Positions 19,249 to 28,477 of a DNA stretch of 64,000 nucleotides are shown piece after piece (position 1 is the first letter of the stretch; every line of letters begins with the position of its first letter). The stretch lies in contig NZ_LXER01000032.1 of assembly GCF_001654925.1 (NCBI RefSeq), forward strand, positions 154,339 to 218,338. The letters run 5' to 3'. The translations under genes were made by a program, and so were the position numbers. Below the pieces are notes generated by a model, which did no database searches, was not told the origin of the DNA, and saw only the letters and a list, made by a program, of their open reading frames with translations. The DNA comes from Buttiauxella brennerae ATCC 51605 (GTDB lineage: Bacteria > Pseudomonadota > Gammaproteobacteria > Enterobacterales > Enterobacteriaceae).

Positions 19249-20278
19249 TTACAGAGATTCATTTTGTGCACACATCACAACAACCACATCCGTGTGGTTA
19301 CTTAAGTCTTAAGAAGAGTGAATTTCGCGCATTCTATTACAGGAAATTAAGAGGAGCAAAAAAGCACCAGCTTTATATTGAGCCATTAAAAACTTACAAT
19401 AATATTTCATTAAAAATTAATTTATACATAAAAAACAAACAGTTAAAACCATTTAATTAATGGAAATTAATTTTTTATAATTTCTTAAAATACGAATTAA
19501 ATGGCAATTACTTATTATTTAATAAATCATTAGCCATCGAGAATTAAGGTTTTTAAATCATTGCTAGCTATATATTTAGTATATATTCAAGTAATATATA
19601 AAAGATGTATTTATCGTGAGTTGTAAATCTCCACATAAAACCGGATGGAGAGTATCGATGTATATTGTTATTTTATATTCAGAGCTGCGTTATCTGAAAA
19701 AGTAAGGGGATAGTGTTTAATATCCAGACCGAATGGTTGTTTGTTTTTTACGCACCACCTGTAAAAAATCGCTCTCAGAATAATCTTAGCCAGCCAAAAA
19801 CAAAGATAGTTTTTTTGCGAGGGAACATCTTCACCGTATCGCGACTAACAATTTGAAACAAAAAGATTTTATGAGAATGTGATGTTCTCATATCAACTGT
19901 AGCAAACTGATTTAACCGCTAGTTAAGCAAACATAAATAATTAATTCAGTAAACTTGTAGAACTATTGCGGCAGGCTCGTTGAATAGTGATAAGAAGTGA
20001 ATAAATGGATGATAAGCAGTCATTTCTCGCCCTGCTGCCTTGCGAATCTGACGGATCTAACAGCGAGTTGTGTTATACACCCGTATTCAGAAATGGTGAG
20101 AATTGAGAAGATAATTGCTGGAAATCTACACACAAGCGATAACAGATAAGGTCAGAATTTCCCCCATAGAACCCCGCTTTCACAATTAAATCTTTTGCGA
20201 AAATTCCGTAAACCGACTGCGATTATTCTGCAAATTCAACGTTTCGCTGCCAGGGGTGGCGCTATCGCAAGGCTCCGT
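19249..20278. other. 1-kb AT-rich non-coding regulatory region
   Basis: No plausible gene in either strand. The stretch is strongly AT-rich (especially 19,360-19,680) and carries the RcsAB-box candidate at 19,775-19,788. It probably holds the promoter and long leader of the polysaccharide operon and is a likely H-NS target. The far end serves as 3' flank of the YqeJ-like gene. Confidence 0.6.
19775..19788 (-). promoter_or_regulatory. candidate RcsAB box
   Basis: The minus strand reads TAAGATTATTCTGA, 12 of 14 matches to the palindromic RcsAB consensus TAAGAATATTCTTA. It lies about 595 bp upstream of the wecA-like start, comparable to the long wza leader of colanic acid. Confidence 0.55.
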
Positions 20279-20752
20279 TCACTTCTGGTTAGTGAGGATG
20301 CAATAAAATAGTGGTGTATTGTCGTAGCTAAACAAATAGCTCGACACATTTTCGCGGATCATTTTCAGGCTGATTCCGCGCTCGCGATAAATGAAAAAGT
20401 CCGGTGTTTGCGGAAAGTACTGACTGAACACCTTCTCCAGCTCGCTATGCTCACCAGAAATCATGATGATTTTTCCGTCTTCATGCCAGTATTTGAAGCT
20501 GAAATTATTGTTGGTATTGATCTCAGGTTTACCCTTTTCTTTCAGTATCCCCAGTGACGAGTAAGTCCCCGAGCCGTTATCAAAAGTGAGGTGAGTAATC
20601 ATGTCATAGCTGATATTTTCACCGACAATATTCGTTGTAGCATCACAAGAAAAATGGTCCTTTTGATAAGACTGATACCAGGAAAGAGACAACGGGAGTG
20701 CGATTAATAAAACAATCAAAACCCAGCAGTACGCCGCTTTTCTAGTTTTCAT
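20279..20752 (-). CDS. small membrane-anchored protein, partner of a ToxR-like regulator (YqeJ-like)
   Basis: A 157-residue protein from the ATG at 20,752, which overlaps the end of the regulator gene by 11 bp, a sign of translational coupling. It has an N-terminal membrane anchor (AAYCWVLIVLLIALPLSLSWY, about residues 6-26) and a periplasmic domain of about 130 residues with two cysteines (FSCDAT, FYCILT). The arrangement matches E. coli yqeI-yqeJ and, by analogy, toxR-toxS or tcpP-tcpH, in which the second protein stabilises or tunes the regulator. No enzymatic motif was recognised. Confidence 0.6.
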   Translation of the reverse strand: MKTRKAAYCWVLIVLLIALPLSLSWYQSYQKDHFSCDATTNIVGENISYDMITHLTFDNGSGTYSSLGILKEKGKPEINTNNNFSFKYWHEDGKIIMISGEHSELEKVFSQYFPQTPDFFIYRERGISLKMIRENVSSYLFSYDNTPLFYCILTNQK

Positions 20753-21545
20753 AGCGATCTTTCCTGAGAATGTATGACTGGCACTGGGTGTTGCTGTATT
20801 CAATTTTACTGTTACATAGCAACACCGACACGCCCTGCTGAGAGTGATTCAGTGTTAAATAAGCAACTGTGCCGGTTTTACATATCACCGGTTGGCGCTT
20901 ATCCAACAACAGAAAAGTGCTGATACTTTTCTCCTCACCAGACCATGATGAATAAAGTGAACAGCCTTTTACCTGACCGATGTAATGGTAATCAGAATAG
21001 AAAGAATCGCCGCCGATTCTTTGCATATAGAGCACACTGCAAGAAAGAATAAATGCCAGTCCTGCAATAAAATATGCCCAGCGCGAGTGGAAAACTTCAA
21101 TGATGCGTGTTTTTTGCGCTGCAGGTTCATGGCGTTTTGGAGTCAATATTTCATCGGTGAGAGGCGCTGGCTCAGCACTTTCAACAGGTATGAGGAAATC
21201 ACTTATTGTCCCTTCCCGCACCGTAGCAATCGATTTAAAACCCATTTTAGGCACAGTTTTAATGATGTTTTCCGCAAGCCCAGCCGACTGTAGCCCTTTT
21301 CTGAGGGAGGCAATACTTTGATAGAGCGCATTGGTCGTCACCACGGCACCATGCTTTTCCCAAACCTGTTCAAACAAAAATCGCTGGGTTAATACCTGAT
21401 GGTTGTGGCGTAGCAAGAGTAGTAAGCATTCACTTGCAGGGGTATGAATTATCACCTTGCTACCAGGAAACCCCTCCTGCGGGCGCAGGCTGTGCTCATC
21501 CGGGTCGAAAAGCAGCGAGTCATTAATCAAAAAGACCGTGTTCAT
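20742..21545 (-). CDS. membrane-anchored winged-helix regulator (ToxR/CadC/YqeI-type)
   Basis: A 267-residue one-component regulator. The OmpR/PhoB-type winged helix occupies about residues 10-105 (LLFDPDEHSLRP; LTQRFLFEQVWEKHGAVVTTNALYQSIASLRKGL; IKTVPKMGFKSIA). A linker and a single membrane helix follow (WAYFIAGLAFILSCSVLYMQ, about 155-175), then a periplasmic domain of about 90 residues with four cysteines. The start at 21,545 follows GAGG and fits the domain edge; the frame is open to 21,644. Size and paired downstream gene resemble E. coli YqeI. Ligand and targets are unknown. It points toward the polysaccharide operon, so control of surface polymer is possible but unproven. Confidence 0.7.
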   Translation of the reverse strand: MNTVFLINDSLLFDPDEHSLRPQEGFPGSKVIIHTPASECLLLLLRHNHQVLTQRFLFEQVWEKHGAVVTTNALYQSIASLRKGLQSAGLAENIIKTVPKMGFKSIATVREGTISDFLIPVESAEPAPLTDEILTPKRHEPAAQKTRIIEVFHSRWAYFIAGLAFILSCSVLYMQRIGGDSFYSDYHYIGQVKGCSLYSSWSGEEKSISTFLLLDKRQPVICKTGTVAYLTLNHSQQGVSVLLCNSKIEYSNTQCQSYILRKDRYEN

Positions 21546-21608
21546 TGCATTGCCCTCGCCATATTCTTCGCCATCTACGGGAGCTTCAGGGGGAAAAGTT
21601 CTCGTTAT

Positions 21609-21629
21609 AAAAATCTGATTCAGATTTTT
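21609..21629. promoter_or_regulatory. perfect 10-bp inverted repeat, candidate operator
   Basis: AAAAATCTGA, one base, TCAGATTTTT. It lies 64-84 bp upstream of the ToxR-like start, where an autoregulatory or silencer site would be expected. The protein that binds it is unknown. Confidence 0.4.
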
Positions 21630-22161
21630 TACATTTAAAATCAATTAATTAAAATCGTCACAAAGTATTAGTCTCCAGTAAAACCAAGTTGTAGCTAAGT
21701 ATAAATCATATAAATTCACTCCTCCTGGCGCATGAAATCGCTATGCTAACTCCATCGTCAAAAACAGTCGGTTTGCTGATAAAAGCGACTTTAATAAGGA
21801 AAATTCCTGGTTGTGACTCTTTTGCTGGCAGGGTGAAATAGATTTTCAAAACAGTAGATTAACTGTCGAGTCAGATTAATAATCCAAACATGCTGCACAA
21901 TTCGAAATTTTATCTTGAGCGGTGGAGTAATGATCATTATCCAGACTAAAGAGTGGTTATTTTGTTTTGTTAGTTTTTTTATGCTGAAAACTATCATCTT
22001 GTAAGCGTTTAACTCTAAAAAAAGAAGTTCAGGCCCTTTGAACGACTCTGCTGGCGCATATGTTGTAAGTATTCACCGTAGTCATATAATCCTCCCCTAT
22101 AAAATGTAGGGCTTATAGGAAATGAACACGAGTGATACCTCCTTAGTCGGATTTATTTTAT
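21630..22161. other. AT-rich intergenic region between two divergent winged-helix genes
   Basis: About 530 bp with no convincing gene on either strand. The only longer frame (21,791-21,997, minus) lacks a ribosome site and protein-like composition. It should contain the promoters for both divergent regulators. Confidence 0.5.
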
Positions 22162-22596
22162 ATGAGCATGAAAGATATGGACTATCAATTGCATGGATTC
22201 ATGATCGGCAAGGAAATCCATTTTGATATTTATAGCGGCAGGCTATATCGCCTACCGTCTGGTGGCACTGAACGTAATTTCATTTTTGCTTCGATCTTCT
22301 TTAATGACACGATGCTGCAGTTATTTACGTATCTATTACTGCATGCCCGGCATAAAAAAGTCACCAAAGATGAATTACTGAAAAAAATTTGGGAAGAAAA
22401 TAACCTTATCCCTTCCACGCAACGCTTGTGGCAGGTGTTAAACAATCTCAATAAAAGGCTGCATCTGTTGGGGTTACCTGATGATTTCATTTTAAATATG
22501 AAAGGCAGTGGCTATATGATCAATTCATTTGATGTCACACCCATTTACTACAAATTAAGCGACGCACCGGTTATTTCCGATATGGATAAAAAATAA
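22162..22596 (+). CDS. soluble winged-helix (OmpR/CadC-type) DNA-binding protein
   Basis: A 144-residue protein consisting of little more than a winged helix: a beta-strand lead-in (HFDIYSGRLYRLPSGG), then LFTYLLLHARHKKVTKDELLKKIWEENNLIPSTQRLWQVLNNLNKRLHLLG and the wing FILNMKGSGYMINSF. No receiver domain, membrane helix or sensor is present, so it may be a stand-alone DNA-binding protein or rely on a partner. It is divergent from the ToxR-like gene and is followed by a strong terminator. Target genes are unknown. Confidence 0.65.
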   Translation: MSMKDMDYQLHGFMIGKEIHFDIYSGRLYRLPSGGTERNFIFASIFFNDTMLQLFTYLLLHARHKKVTKDELLKKIWEENNLIPSTQRLWQVLNNLNKRLHLLGLPDDFILNMKGSGYMINSFDVTPIYYKLSDAPVISDMDKK

Positions 22597-22645
22597 CAAT
22601 ATAAAGTAGCACCTTGAGTAAGTGCTACGATAGCAGGATGCATTT

Positions 22646-22678
22646 GCCCTGATTATAGATATTTTCAGGGCTTTTTTT
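22646..22678 (+). terminator. Rho-independent terminator
   Basis: Stem GCCCTGA / TCAGGGC with a 12-nt loop, followed by eight T residues, 50 bp after the winged-helix gene. Confidence 0.85.
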
Positions 22679-22841
22679 ATAAATACCTTCATTGATGAGT
22701 GATTCTTGCAACCTCTCCGTTCGAGAGTGAGTTGTTGGTGAGGGTATTTATCAAAAAAGACCACCTTTTGCATTTCACAAATGATAGCAACTTCAAATAA
22801 TAACGCTAACCAAAGGCTATGTAGCCATTACTGGATATAGT

Positions 22842-24776
22842 ATGAGTATAATAAACGCGTTTTCCAATTTAAAAATCAGCAAAAAACTCTTTCTGGGGTT
22901 TGCAACTGTATTAACGATTACGATTATTATCGTCGTCTGCGGGCTGTCTGGTCTGATAAACATCCAGGATAAAATAACCAAAAGCGCATTAACGGCTGAA
23001 CTCAATAATAGCCTGACCGCAGCGCGCCTGAGCCGCACTAACTATCAATACACTCATAATCCTCATTATCTTGATCAAAACAGCAATGCCCTGAATCAAA
23101 TGGCAGAAACGGTTTCTCAGTTGAAAACATTAAACTGGTCACCGCAAAGTATGGATGCCTTGCTGAAAACAGAAACCGCGGTGAAAAGTTACATGCTTAG
23201 CACCACACCTTTCATTAATGCCCTGAATCAAAAAAATCAGGATGAAGATCGCCTCAATTCAAAAGATCTGTATCAAAAATCTGTTATCGCAGACAAGCTC
23301 AGCCGCAATGAAACGCTGGCTTCTGCGCAACAAACTCAGGTATCCCAGCTGAGTTTTATCTTTAATGACATCGATTCGATGTTAAATGATTACAAAGCGA
23401 ACCCCACTTTACAGTCCCAGCAGTTACTGCAAACACGTTTAACGACGGGGATTAACCATGCGAAACAACTGCTGCCTATGCTTCCGGCGTCTGAGCAAAC
23501 GTGGGTGCAGGAGGGCATCAGTGAAAGCCAGGGGTTTACTGCTGAACTCCCCGCTTATCTTGCCGCGTGGACGCAACAAAACACCCTTTCAGCACAGTTG
23601 ACCGATCGTGCCGTGGAGCTGACACGTTCGATTAATGCTCTGTTTGAGCTACAGCAGCTGACGGCTGAAAAAGTCGTCATCACCACTGAATGGGAAATGG
23701 CGATCGTTTCTCTTGTTGGGATTCTGATTGGCGTACTGATGGCTTTATTTATCACCCGATCAATTACGCGCCCACTGAACGAAACGCTGCGGGTTGCTGA
23801 ACAAATTGCCAAAGGCGACCTGACCGGCACGCTGGAAAGCCAGCGCAGCGATGAGCCAGGCTTACTCATGCAGGCAGTTTCAACAATGAATACCAACCTC
23901 AAAGATATCATCCACAACGTGCGCGAAGGCGTCGATAGTGTGGCGCGTTCGTCATCGGAGATTGCCGCCGGGAATATGGATTTATCTTCCCGCACGGAGC
24001 AGCAGTCTGCCGCCGTGGTGGAAACCGCCGCAAGTATGGAACAGCTAACGTCAACCGTGGCGCTGAATGCTGAGAATGCAAAACATGCGCGCCAGTTAGC
24101 GGAAGCCGCCTCGCAAAAGGCCAATGAAGGAAGTCAGATTTCTAAGATGGTCATCGACACGATGAAAAACGTGCAAAGCAGTTCGCACCGAATTTCTGAA
24201 ATTACGTCGGTGATTAACAGCATCGCATTCCAGACCAATATTCTGGCGCTGAATGCCGCGGTTGAAGCTGCACGAGCAGGAGATCAGGGGAAAGGGTTTG
24301 CCGTGGTAGCAGGGGAAGTGCGTAACCTGGCGCAACGAAGCGCGCAGTCAGCAAAAGAGATTGAAACCTTAATCCACGAATCTGTTTCTTATGTCGATTC
24401 AGGGTTCCGTCTGGTGGAAGGTGCGGGCGTAGCCATGGATAACATCGAAACATCTGTTATCCAGGTTCGCGACATTATGAGTGAAATTGCTGCCGCAACA
24501 GATGAGCAAAGCAAAGGAATTTCGCAGATTGCGCAAGCGATGGCAGAAATGGACACGACCACTCAGCAAAATGCGGCGTTGGTCGAAGAATCCTCCGCTG
24601 CCGCCAGCTCGCTTGAAGAACAAGCCGTGCAGCTGGAAAAAGTCGTGTCGATATTTCGTGTGTCAAAAACGCAAAACGACGCCGAGGAGGCTCGCGCTGT
24701 GACCAACCATTCCGTGGCTTCTGTGGTAACAAAAAGATCGACAGTAAACAGCAAAGATAGCTGGGTAGAATTTTAA
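22842..24776 (+). CDS. methyl-accepting chemotaxis protein
   Basis: A 644-residue transmembrane chemoreceptor. TM1 spans about residues 12-35 ([20 protein letters not shown]), followed by a periplasmic helical sensor of about 250 residues, TM2 near 286-307 ([19 protein letters not shown]), a HAMP domain to about 360, and a cytoplasmic methylation/signalling hairpin with the conserved tip [20 protein letters not shown]. The C-terminus is SWVEF, an x-[aromatic]-x-x-[aromatic] pentapeptide like NWETF of Tar/Tsr that docks CheR and CheB, so it is probably a high-abundance-type receptor. The large sensor region has no obvious ligand motif; the ligand is unknown. It is a single-gene unit. Confidence 0.95.
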   Translation: MSIINAFSNLKISKKLFLGFATVLTITIIIVVCGLSGLINIQDKITKSALTAELNNSLTAARLSRTNYQYTHNPHYLDQNSNALNQMAETVSQLKTLNWSPQSMDALLKTETAVKSYMLSTTPFINALNQKNQDEDRLNSKDLYQKSVIADKLSRNETLASAQQTQVSQLSFIFNDIDSMLNDYKANPTLQSQQLLQTRLTTGINHAKQLLPMLPASEQTWVQEGISESQGFTAELPAYLAAWTQQNTLSAQLTDRAVELTRSINALFELQQLTAEKVVITTEWEMAIVSLVGILIGVLMALFITRSITRPLNETLRVAEQIAKGDLTGTLESQRSDEPGLLMQAVSTMNTNLKDIIHNVREGVDSVARSSSEIAAGNMDLSSRTEQQSAAVVETAASMEQLTSTVALNAENAKHARQLAEAASQKANEGSQISKMVIDTMKNVQSSSHRISEITSVINSIAFQTNILALNAAVEAARAGDQGKGFAVVAGEVRNLAQRSAQSAKEIETLIHESVSYVDSGFRLVEGAGVAMDNIETSVIQVRDIMSEIAAATDEQSKGISQIAQAMAEMDTTTQQNAALVEESSAAASSLEEQAVQLEKVVSIFRVSKTQNDAEEARAVTNHSVASVVTKRSTVNSKDSWVEF

Positions 24777-24810
24777 CGATTGATTTTGTCATGCCAATAC
24801 CAGGGGAAAC

Positions 24811-24839
24811 AAAGGGCGGGAAACCGCCCTTTACTTTTC
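24811..24839. terminator. bidirectional terminator between chemoreceptor gene and yajD
   Basis: Perfect stem AAAGGGCGG / CCGCCCTTT with loop GAAA, followed on the plus strand by ACTTTTC, lying between convergent genes. Confidence 0.75.
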
Positions 24840-24844
24840 GACTA

Positions 24845-25192
24845 TTATTTCTTCTTATTTAGCATCGATTTTAAATCTGCGAACGGGTTATACGTCGCTT
24901 CGCCGACATCTTTTTGCGCGTCTTCACCCGCAACGACGGTGGAACCATACTGGTCAGCTTCGGTGTACTTTGAGTGTTCGTGATCGTGGCAATACAAGCA
25001 CAACAGTTCCCAGTTACTGCCATCTTCCGGGTTATTGGTGTGGTCGTGGTCCATGTGGTGTACGGTGAGTTCGCGCAAATTCGAATATACGAACTCACGG
25101 GAGCAACGCCCGCAGACCCACGGGAAAAGTTTCAGTGCTTTTTCACGGTAGCCACTTTCCAGCCGCGTGTAGTTTTTTGGGATAAGAGCCAT
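24845..25192 (-). CDS. yajD: HNH nuclease family protein YajD
   Basis: A 115-residue protein nearly identical in layout to E. coli YajD. The HNH fold shows zinc-binding cysteines in WVCGRCSREF and LLCLYCHDHEH and the catalytic LTVHHMDHDHTNNPEDGSNW segment between them, with a tail ending NPFADLKSMLNKKK. The biological substrate is not known. In E. coli it lies near tsx, far from hydrogenase genes, so its place next to fhlA is a local rearrangement. Confidence 0.9.
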   Translation of the reverse strand: MALIPKNYTRLESGYREKALKLFPWVCGRCSREFVYSNLRELTVHHMDHDHTNNPEDGSNWELLCLYCHDHEHSKYTEADQYGSTVVAGEDAQKDVGEATYNPFADLKSMLNKKK

Positions 25193-25212
25193 AGTCGATG
25201 TTTATCCAGTTC

Positions 25213-25236
25213 ATACCCTCGAATTATTTAGGGTAT
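25213..25236. repeat. 24-bp palindrome resembling the ends of the intergenic repeat
   Basis: ATACCCT, ten bases containing CGAATTATTT, then AGGGTAT. The central sequence matches the CTCGAATTATTT-GGG end of the element at 61,940-62,064, so it may be a solo remnant. It lies between yajD and the end of fhlA and could also act as a weak hairpin. Confidence 0.4.
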
Positions 25237-25264
25237 AGAGGTTAAAGTTGGCGCCAGTTTCCGG

Positions 25265-27349
25265 CTAAATTACGTCTTTATCAATCCCCAAACGCTTCAT
25301 ACGCGAAAGCAATGTGGTACGTTTTAGCCCCAAACGTTGTGCTGCACCACGTGGCCCGGCGACCACACCATTGGTTTCTTTAAGCACACGCAAAATTCTC
25401 TGCGCTTCATCTTCCCCTTCGCGGATTTCTTCGCTCGCGACAAGCTGCATCGGTTTTTCTTCCGGTTGCTGGTATTCCATCTCTGGCAACGAAAGATGCA
25501 GCACATTGCCGCGGGTTAACAGCACAGCACGTTCAATCACGTTTTCCAGTTCACGCACATTGCCCGGCCAGTCCATGCGGCTCAGGGTACGCAAAGTTTC
25601 CGCCGGAATACTGTCGATATTGCGGTTCATGCGATGGGCGATTTTAAAGGTAAAAGATTTCACCAACAGCGGGATATCTTCCGGACGCTCACGCAGCGGC
25701 GGCAACATAATTGGGAACACGTTCAGGCGATAGTAGAGGTCGCTACGGAATTCTCGCTCGGTGACCATCTCTTTGAGGTTACGGTTAGTCGCAGCAATCA
25801 GGCGCACATCCACCTGCTGAACTTTATTACTGCCGAGGCGCTCAAACTCTTGTTCCTGTAGCACGCGCAACAGCTTAGGTTGCAGCTCCAGCGGCATATC
25901 GCCCACTTCATCGAGAAACAGCGAGCTTTTGTCCGCCAGCTCAAAACGCCCGATGCGCTGAGTGTTCGCGCCGGTAAACGCACCGCGTTCATGGCCGAAC
26001 AGGTCACTTTCCAGCAGACCGGCAGGCATCGCCGCACAGTTAATTTTCACCATCCGGCGGCTGTTGCGCTCGCTCAGGTTGTGAATAGCGCGGGCAATCA
26101 GTTCTTTACCGGTGCCCGTTTCGCCGAGGATCAGCACAGTACTGTCGCTTTTCGCCACCATCTCGACTTGTTTAAGCACATTCGACATCACGTCGCTGCG
26201 GCCAATAATTTCACCAAAATCACTGGCGACATTATTGATTTGCTCGGTGAGATAGAGGTTCTCGTCGACCAGGTTTTCTTTCAGGCGATTGATTTCCTGA
26301 TACGCCAGCGCGTTATCTACCGCGATGGCGATACGTTCGGCAATCTGGCGCAGAAGTTTCAGGTTTTGTGGCGTGAAGACGCCCGCTTCGCATTGCGCCA
26401 GTTTCAGCACGCCGAGCATGTTACTGCCAAAGGTCAGTGGCAGCAGGCACAGCGTCTGGAGTTGGTTGCCCCACATCTCAAACAGCATGCGTTCATACGG
26501 CGCGAGTTGGTCACCGTGATGCAGGTTCAACAGCAGCATTTCACCACTTTTGAGTACCCGCTCAGAAAGTGTACCCGCCATTGCCACATCGCTTTGGTCG
26601 TGGATTGATGACTGTTCTTTCACGAAATGCGTGGAGTAGACCGTCAGGCGGTCTTTGCGGTTTCCGCGCAGCACGACACTTATCGAGTCTATCGAGAAAT
26701 AGTGGTGAATCTCGTTACCAATTTCGCTGATCAACTCATCGAGATCGAGTTTAGAAAGTACAGCGTTCGTCACTGCGACGAGGATTCGGTAATCGTCACG
26801 TTCGCGGCACAGCTGTTGATAACCGAGGTTGGAATCCAGGCGGCTTTGAATTTGCTCCGCAACCAGCGCCACAACTTGAGCCAGGGTGTGCAAGCGGTTG
26901 AGTTCTTTATCCGTCCAGGCTGCATCGTTGTTGCGAATAAACTCACAGCCACCAAAAATTTTACCTTCCGCCGCCAGAGGCAGCAGGCAGTAGCGGCCAA
27001 ATGGCGCATACAGTTCCAGGTTCATCACCTGTGGCCAGGTGTCGGTGAACTCTTCGTGTGTACAGATCAGTGCTTCCGGGCGCGACAGCACACGCCGCAC
27101 AGGCCCGTTTGCCAGCACCATTTCATCTTCGTAATGCAGTTCCTTGCCATTTTTATCCGTGCCATAAAATGCCACACGCTGATGCAGCGGATGATAAAGC
27201 AGAATATGCACTCTATCCGCTAACGCACCTTGCTTTGCCATTTGAGTCAAGCAGTTAGCAAGTGCCGGGAGATCAGGTTGCTGCAACAGGTTGCGCGTAA
27301 TATCAAATAAACCCTGTTGCCCGAGATCGCTCATCGGTGTGTATGACAT
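25265..27349 (-). CDS. fhlA: FhlA, formate-sensing sigma-54 activator of the FHL regulon
   Basis: A 694-residue activator (E. coli FhlA has 692). N-terminal formate-sensing GAF domains cover about residues 20-350. The AAA+ domain has Walker A GETGTGKE (near residue 407), the sigma-54-contact loop GAFTGA (near 457) and Walker B LFLDEVGDM. A Fis-type helix-turn-helix (GAAQRLGLKRTTLLSRMKRLG) lies at the C-terminus. It activates sigma-54 promoters of hyc, hyp and hydN-fdhF when formate accumulates under fermentation. It is last in the hyp operon direction, 117 bp after hypE, the same order as in E. coli, so it is part of a positive feedback loop. Confidence 0.97.
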   Translation of the reverse strand: MSYTPMSDLGQQGLFDITRNLLQQPDLPALANCLTQMAKQGALADRVHILLYHPLHQRVAFYGTDKNGKELHYEDEMVLANGPVRRVLSRPEALICTHEEFTDTWPQVMNLELYAPFGRYCLLPLAAEGKIFGGCEFIRNNDAAWTDKELNRLHTLAQVVALVAEQIQSRLDSNLGYQQLCRERDDYRILVAVTNAVLSKLDLDELISEIGNEIHHYFSIDSISVVLRGNRKDRLTVYSTHFVKEQSSIHDQSDVAMAGTLSERVLKSGEMLLLNLHHGDQLAPYERMLFEMWGNQLQTLCLLPLTFGSNMLGVLKLAQCEAGVFTPQNLKLLRQIAERIAIAVDNALAYQEINRLKENLVDENLYLTEQINNVASDFGEIIGRSDVMSNVLKQVEMVAKSDSTVLILGETGTGKELIARAIHNLSERNSRRMVKINCAAMPAGLLESDLFGHERGAFTGANTQRIGRFELADKSSLFLDEVGDMPLELQPKLLRVLQEQEFERLGSNKVQQVDVRLIAATNRNLKEMVTEREFRSDLYYRLNVFPIMLPPLRERPEDIPLLVKSFTFKIAHRMNRNIDSIPAETLRTLSRMDWPGNVRELENVIERAVLLTRGNVLHLSLPEMEYQQPEEKPMQLVASEEIREGEDEAQRILRVLKETNGVVAGPRGAAQRLGLKRTTLLSRMKRLGIDKDVI

Positions 27350-27466
27350 TTTGCTTATCCATGAAGGTGAAAACTGAAGGAAGCTACAAATCAGAACGCC
27401 CGGCGATTTGTCATATAAATAGTGCTTAAGTGTAGCCAGGACATCTCGCTGGGTTTATGGCTTAGG

Positions 27467-28477
27467 TCAACAAATGCGAGGTAGCGGTTCTGAATGTGGC
27501 AAATCTAAGGTCCGTTTTACACCATAAAGCCCGGCGACACGCACGCCTTTGCGCTCAACCACATCGCCGATAATAGCCGCATTTTGCCCCAATGGATGTG
27601 CCTGTAAAGCCGCAAGAACGCTTTCTGCGGCATCCCTCGCAACGGCAATCACCAGTTTGCCTTCGTTGGCAAAGTTAAGCGCATCGAGGCCGAGCAATTC
27701 GCATACGCCACGCACAGCCGGGTTCAATGGCAGCAGGCTTTCTGTCACTTCCATCCCGCAACCGCAAGATGCCGCAAACTCATGCAACACGGCATTTACT
27801 CCACCACGCGTCGCATCACGCAGCGCCTTAACGCCAGCAATATTCAGCAATGGCGCAATTAACGGAGCCAGCACGGCGCAATCACTGATCAGTGCACCTT
27901 CCAGACCAAGCGATTCACGCAGGTTAAGGATGGTCGCGCCGTGGTCGCCCAACGTGCCGCTGACGATAAGCACATCGCCAACGCCAATGTGTTGCGTGCC
28001 CCAATTCAGGCCGGCAGGAATAGCGCCGATACCCGCAGTGTTGATAAACAGTTTATCTGCAGCCCCACGCTGCACGACTTTAGTATCACCGGTGACCACC
28101 GCGATACCCGCCGCTTTTGCCGTCGCCGCCATGCTGGTGACCACGCGCTCGAGCGTTTCAAGCGGTAAACCTTCTTCAAGGATAAAACCGCACGACAGCC
28201 AGCGCGGTGTTGCACCGCTTACCGCAACGTCGTTCGCCGTACCGCAAATGGCTAACTTACCGATATCGCCACCCGGGAAAAAGAGGGGGTCGATAACGTA
28301 GCTGTCAGTTGAAAATGCCAGGCGATCGCCGCTTGCGGTGAGTTCAGCCAGCGGTAACCGCGCCTGATCTTCTTGCTCAGCAAGCCATGGATTATCAAAC
28401 GCCTGCATAAACAAGTCAGCTACCAATTTTTGCATTGCCTGGCCGCCGCTGCCGTGGGCCATTTCGATTGTTTTCAT
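27467..28477 (-). CDS. hypE: HypE, thiocarboxamide dehydratase for hydrogenase cyanide ligands
   Basis: A 336-residue protein, identical in length to E. coli HypE. It has an AIRS/PurM-like ATP-binding fold (LAFSTDSYVIDPLFFPGGDIGKLAICGTANDVAV) and the C-terminal tail PRIC, whose final cysteine is carbamoylated by HypF and dehydrated to thiocyanate. With HypC/HypD it delivers CN to the active-site iron. The ATG at 28,477 overlaps the hypD stop by 4 bp (ATGA); an upstream frame extension to 28,519 lies inside hypD and is not used. Confidence 0.97.
   Translation of the reverse strand: MKTIEMAHGSGGQAMQKLVADLFMQAFDNPWLAEQEDQARLPLAELTASGDRLAFSTDSYVIDPLFFPGGDIGKLAICGTANDVAVSGATPRWLSCGFILEEGLPLETLERVVTSMAATAKAAGIAVVTGDTKVVQRGAADKLFINTAGIGAIPAGLNWGTQHIGVGDVLIVSGTLGDHGATILNLRESLGLEGALISDCAVLAPLIAPLLNIAGVKALRDATRGGVNAVLHEFAASCGCGMEVTESLLPLNPAVRGVCELLGLDALNFANEGKLVIAVARDAAESVLAALQAHPLGQNAAIIGDVVERKGVRVAGLYGVKRTLDLPHSEPLPRIC

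Noticed and set aside
20249-20275. JUMPStart-like GCCAGGGGTGGCGCTATCG on the plus strand
   Set aside because: It lacks a true ops core, and it points away from the polysaccharide operon; the exact ops at 19,209-19,219 is on the correct strand.
21791-21997. 68-residue frame on the minus strand
   Set aside because: No ribosome site, AT-driven composition, no recognisable fold; lies in a promoter region.
25880-27223. Plus-strand frames of 242 and 198 residues opposite fhlA
   Set aside because: Antisense shadows; no family features, whereas the minus strand encodes full-length FhlA.
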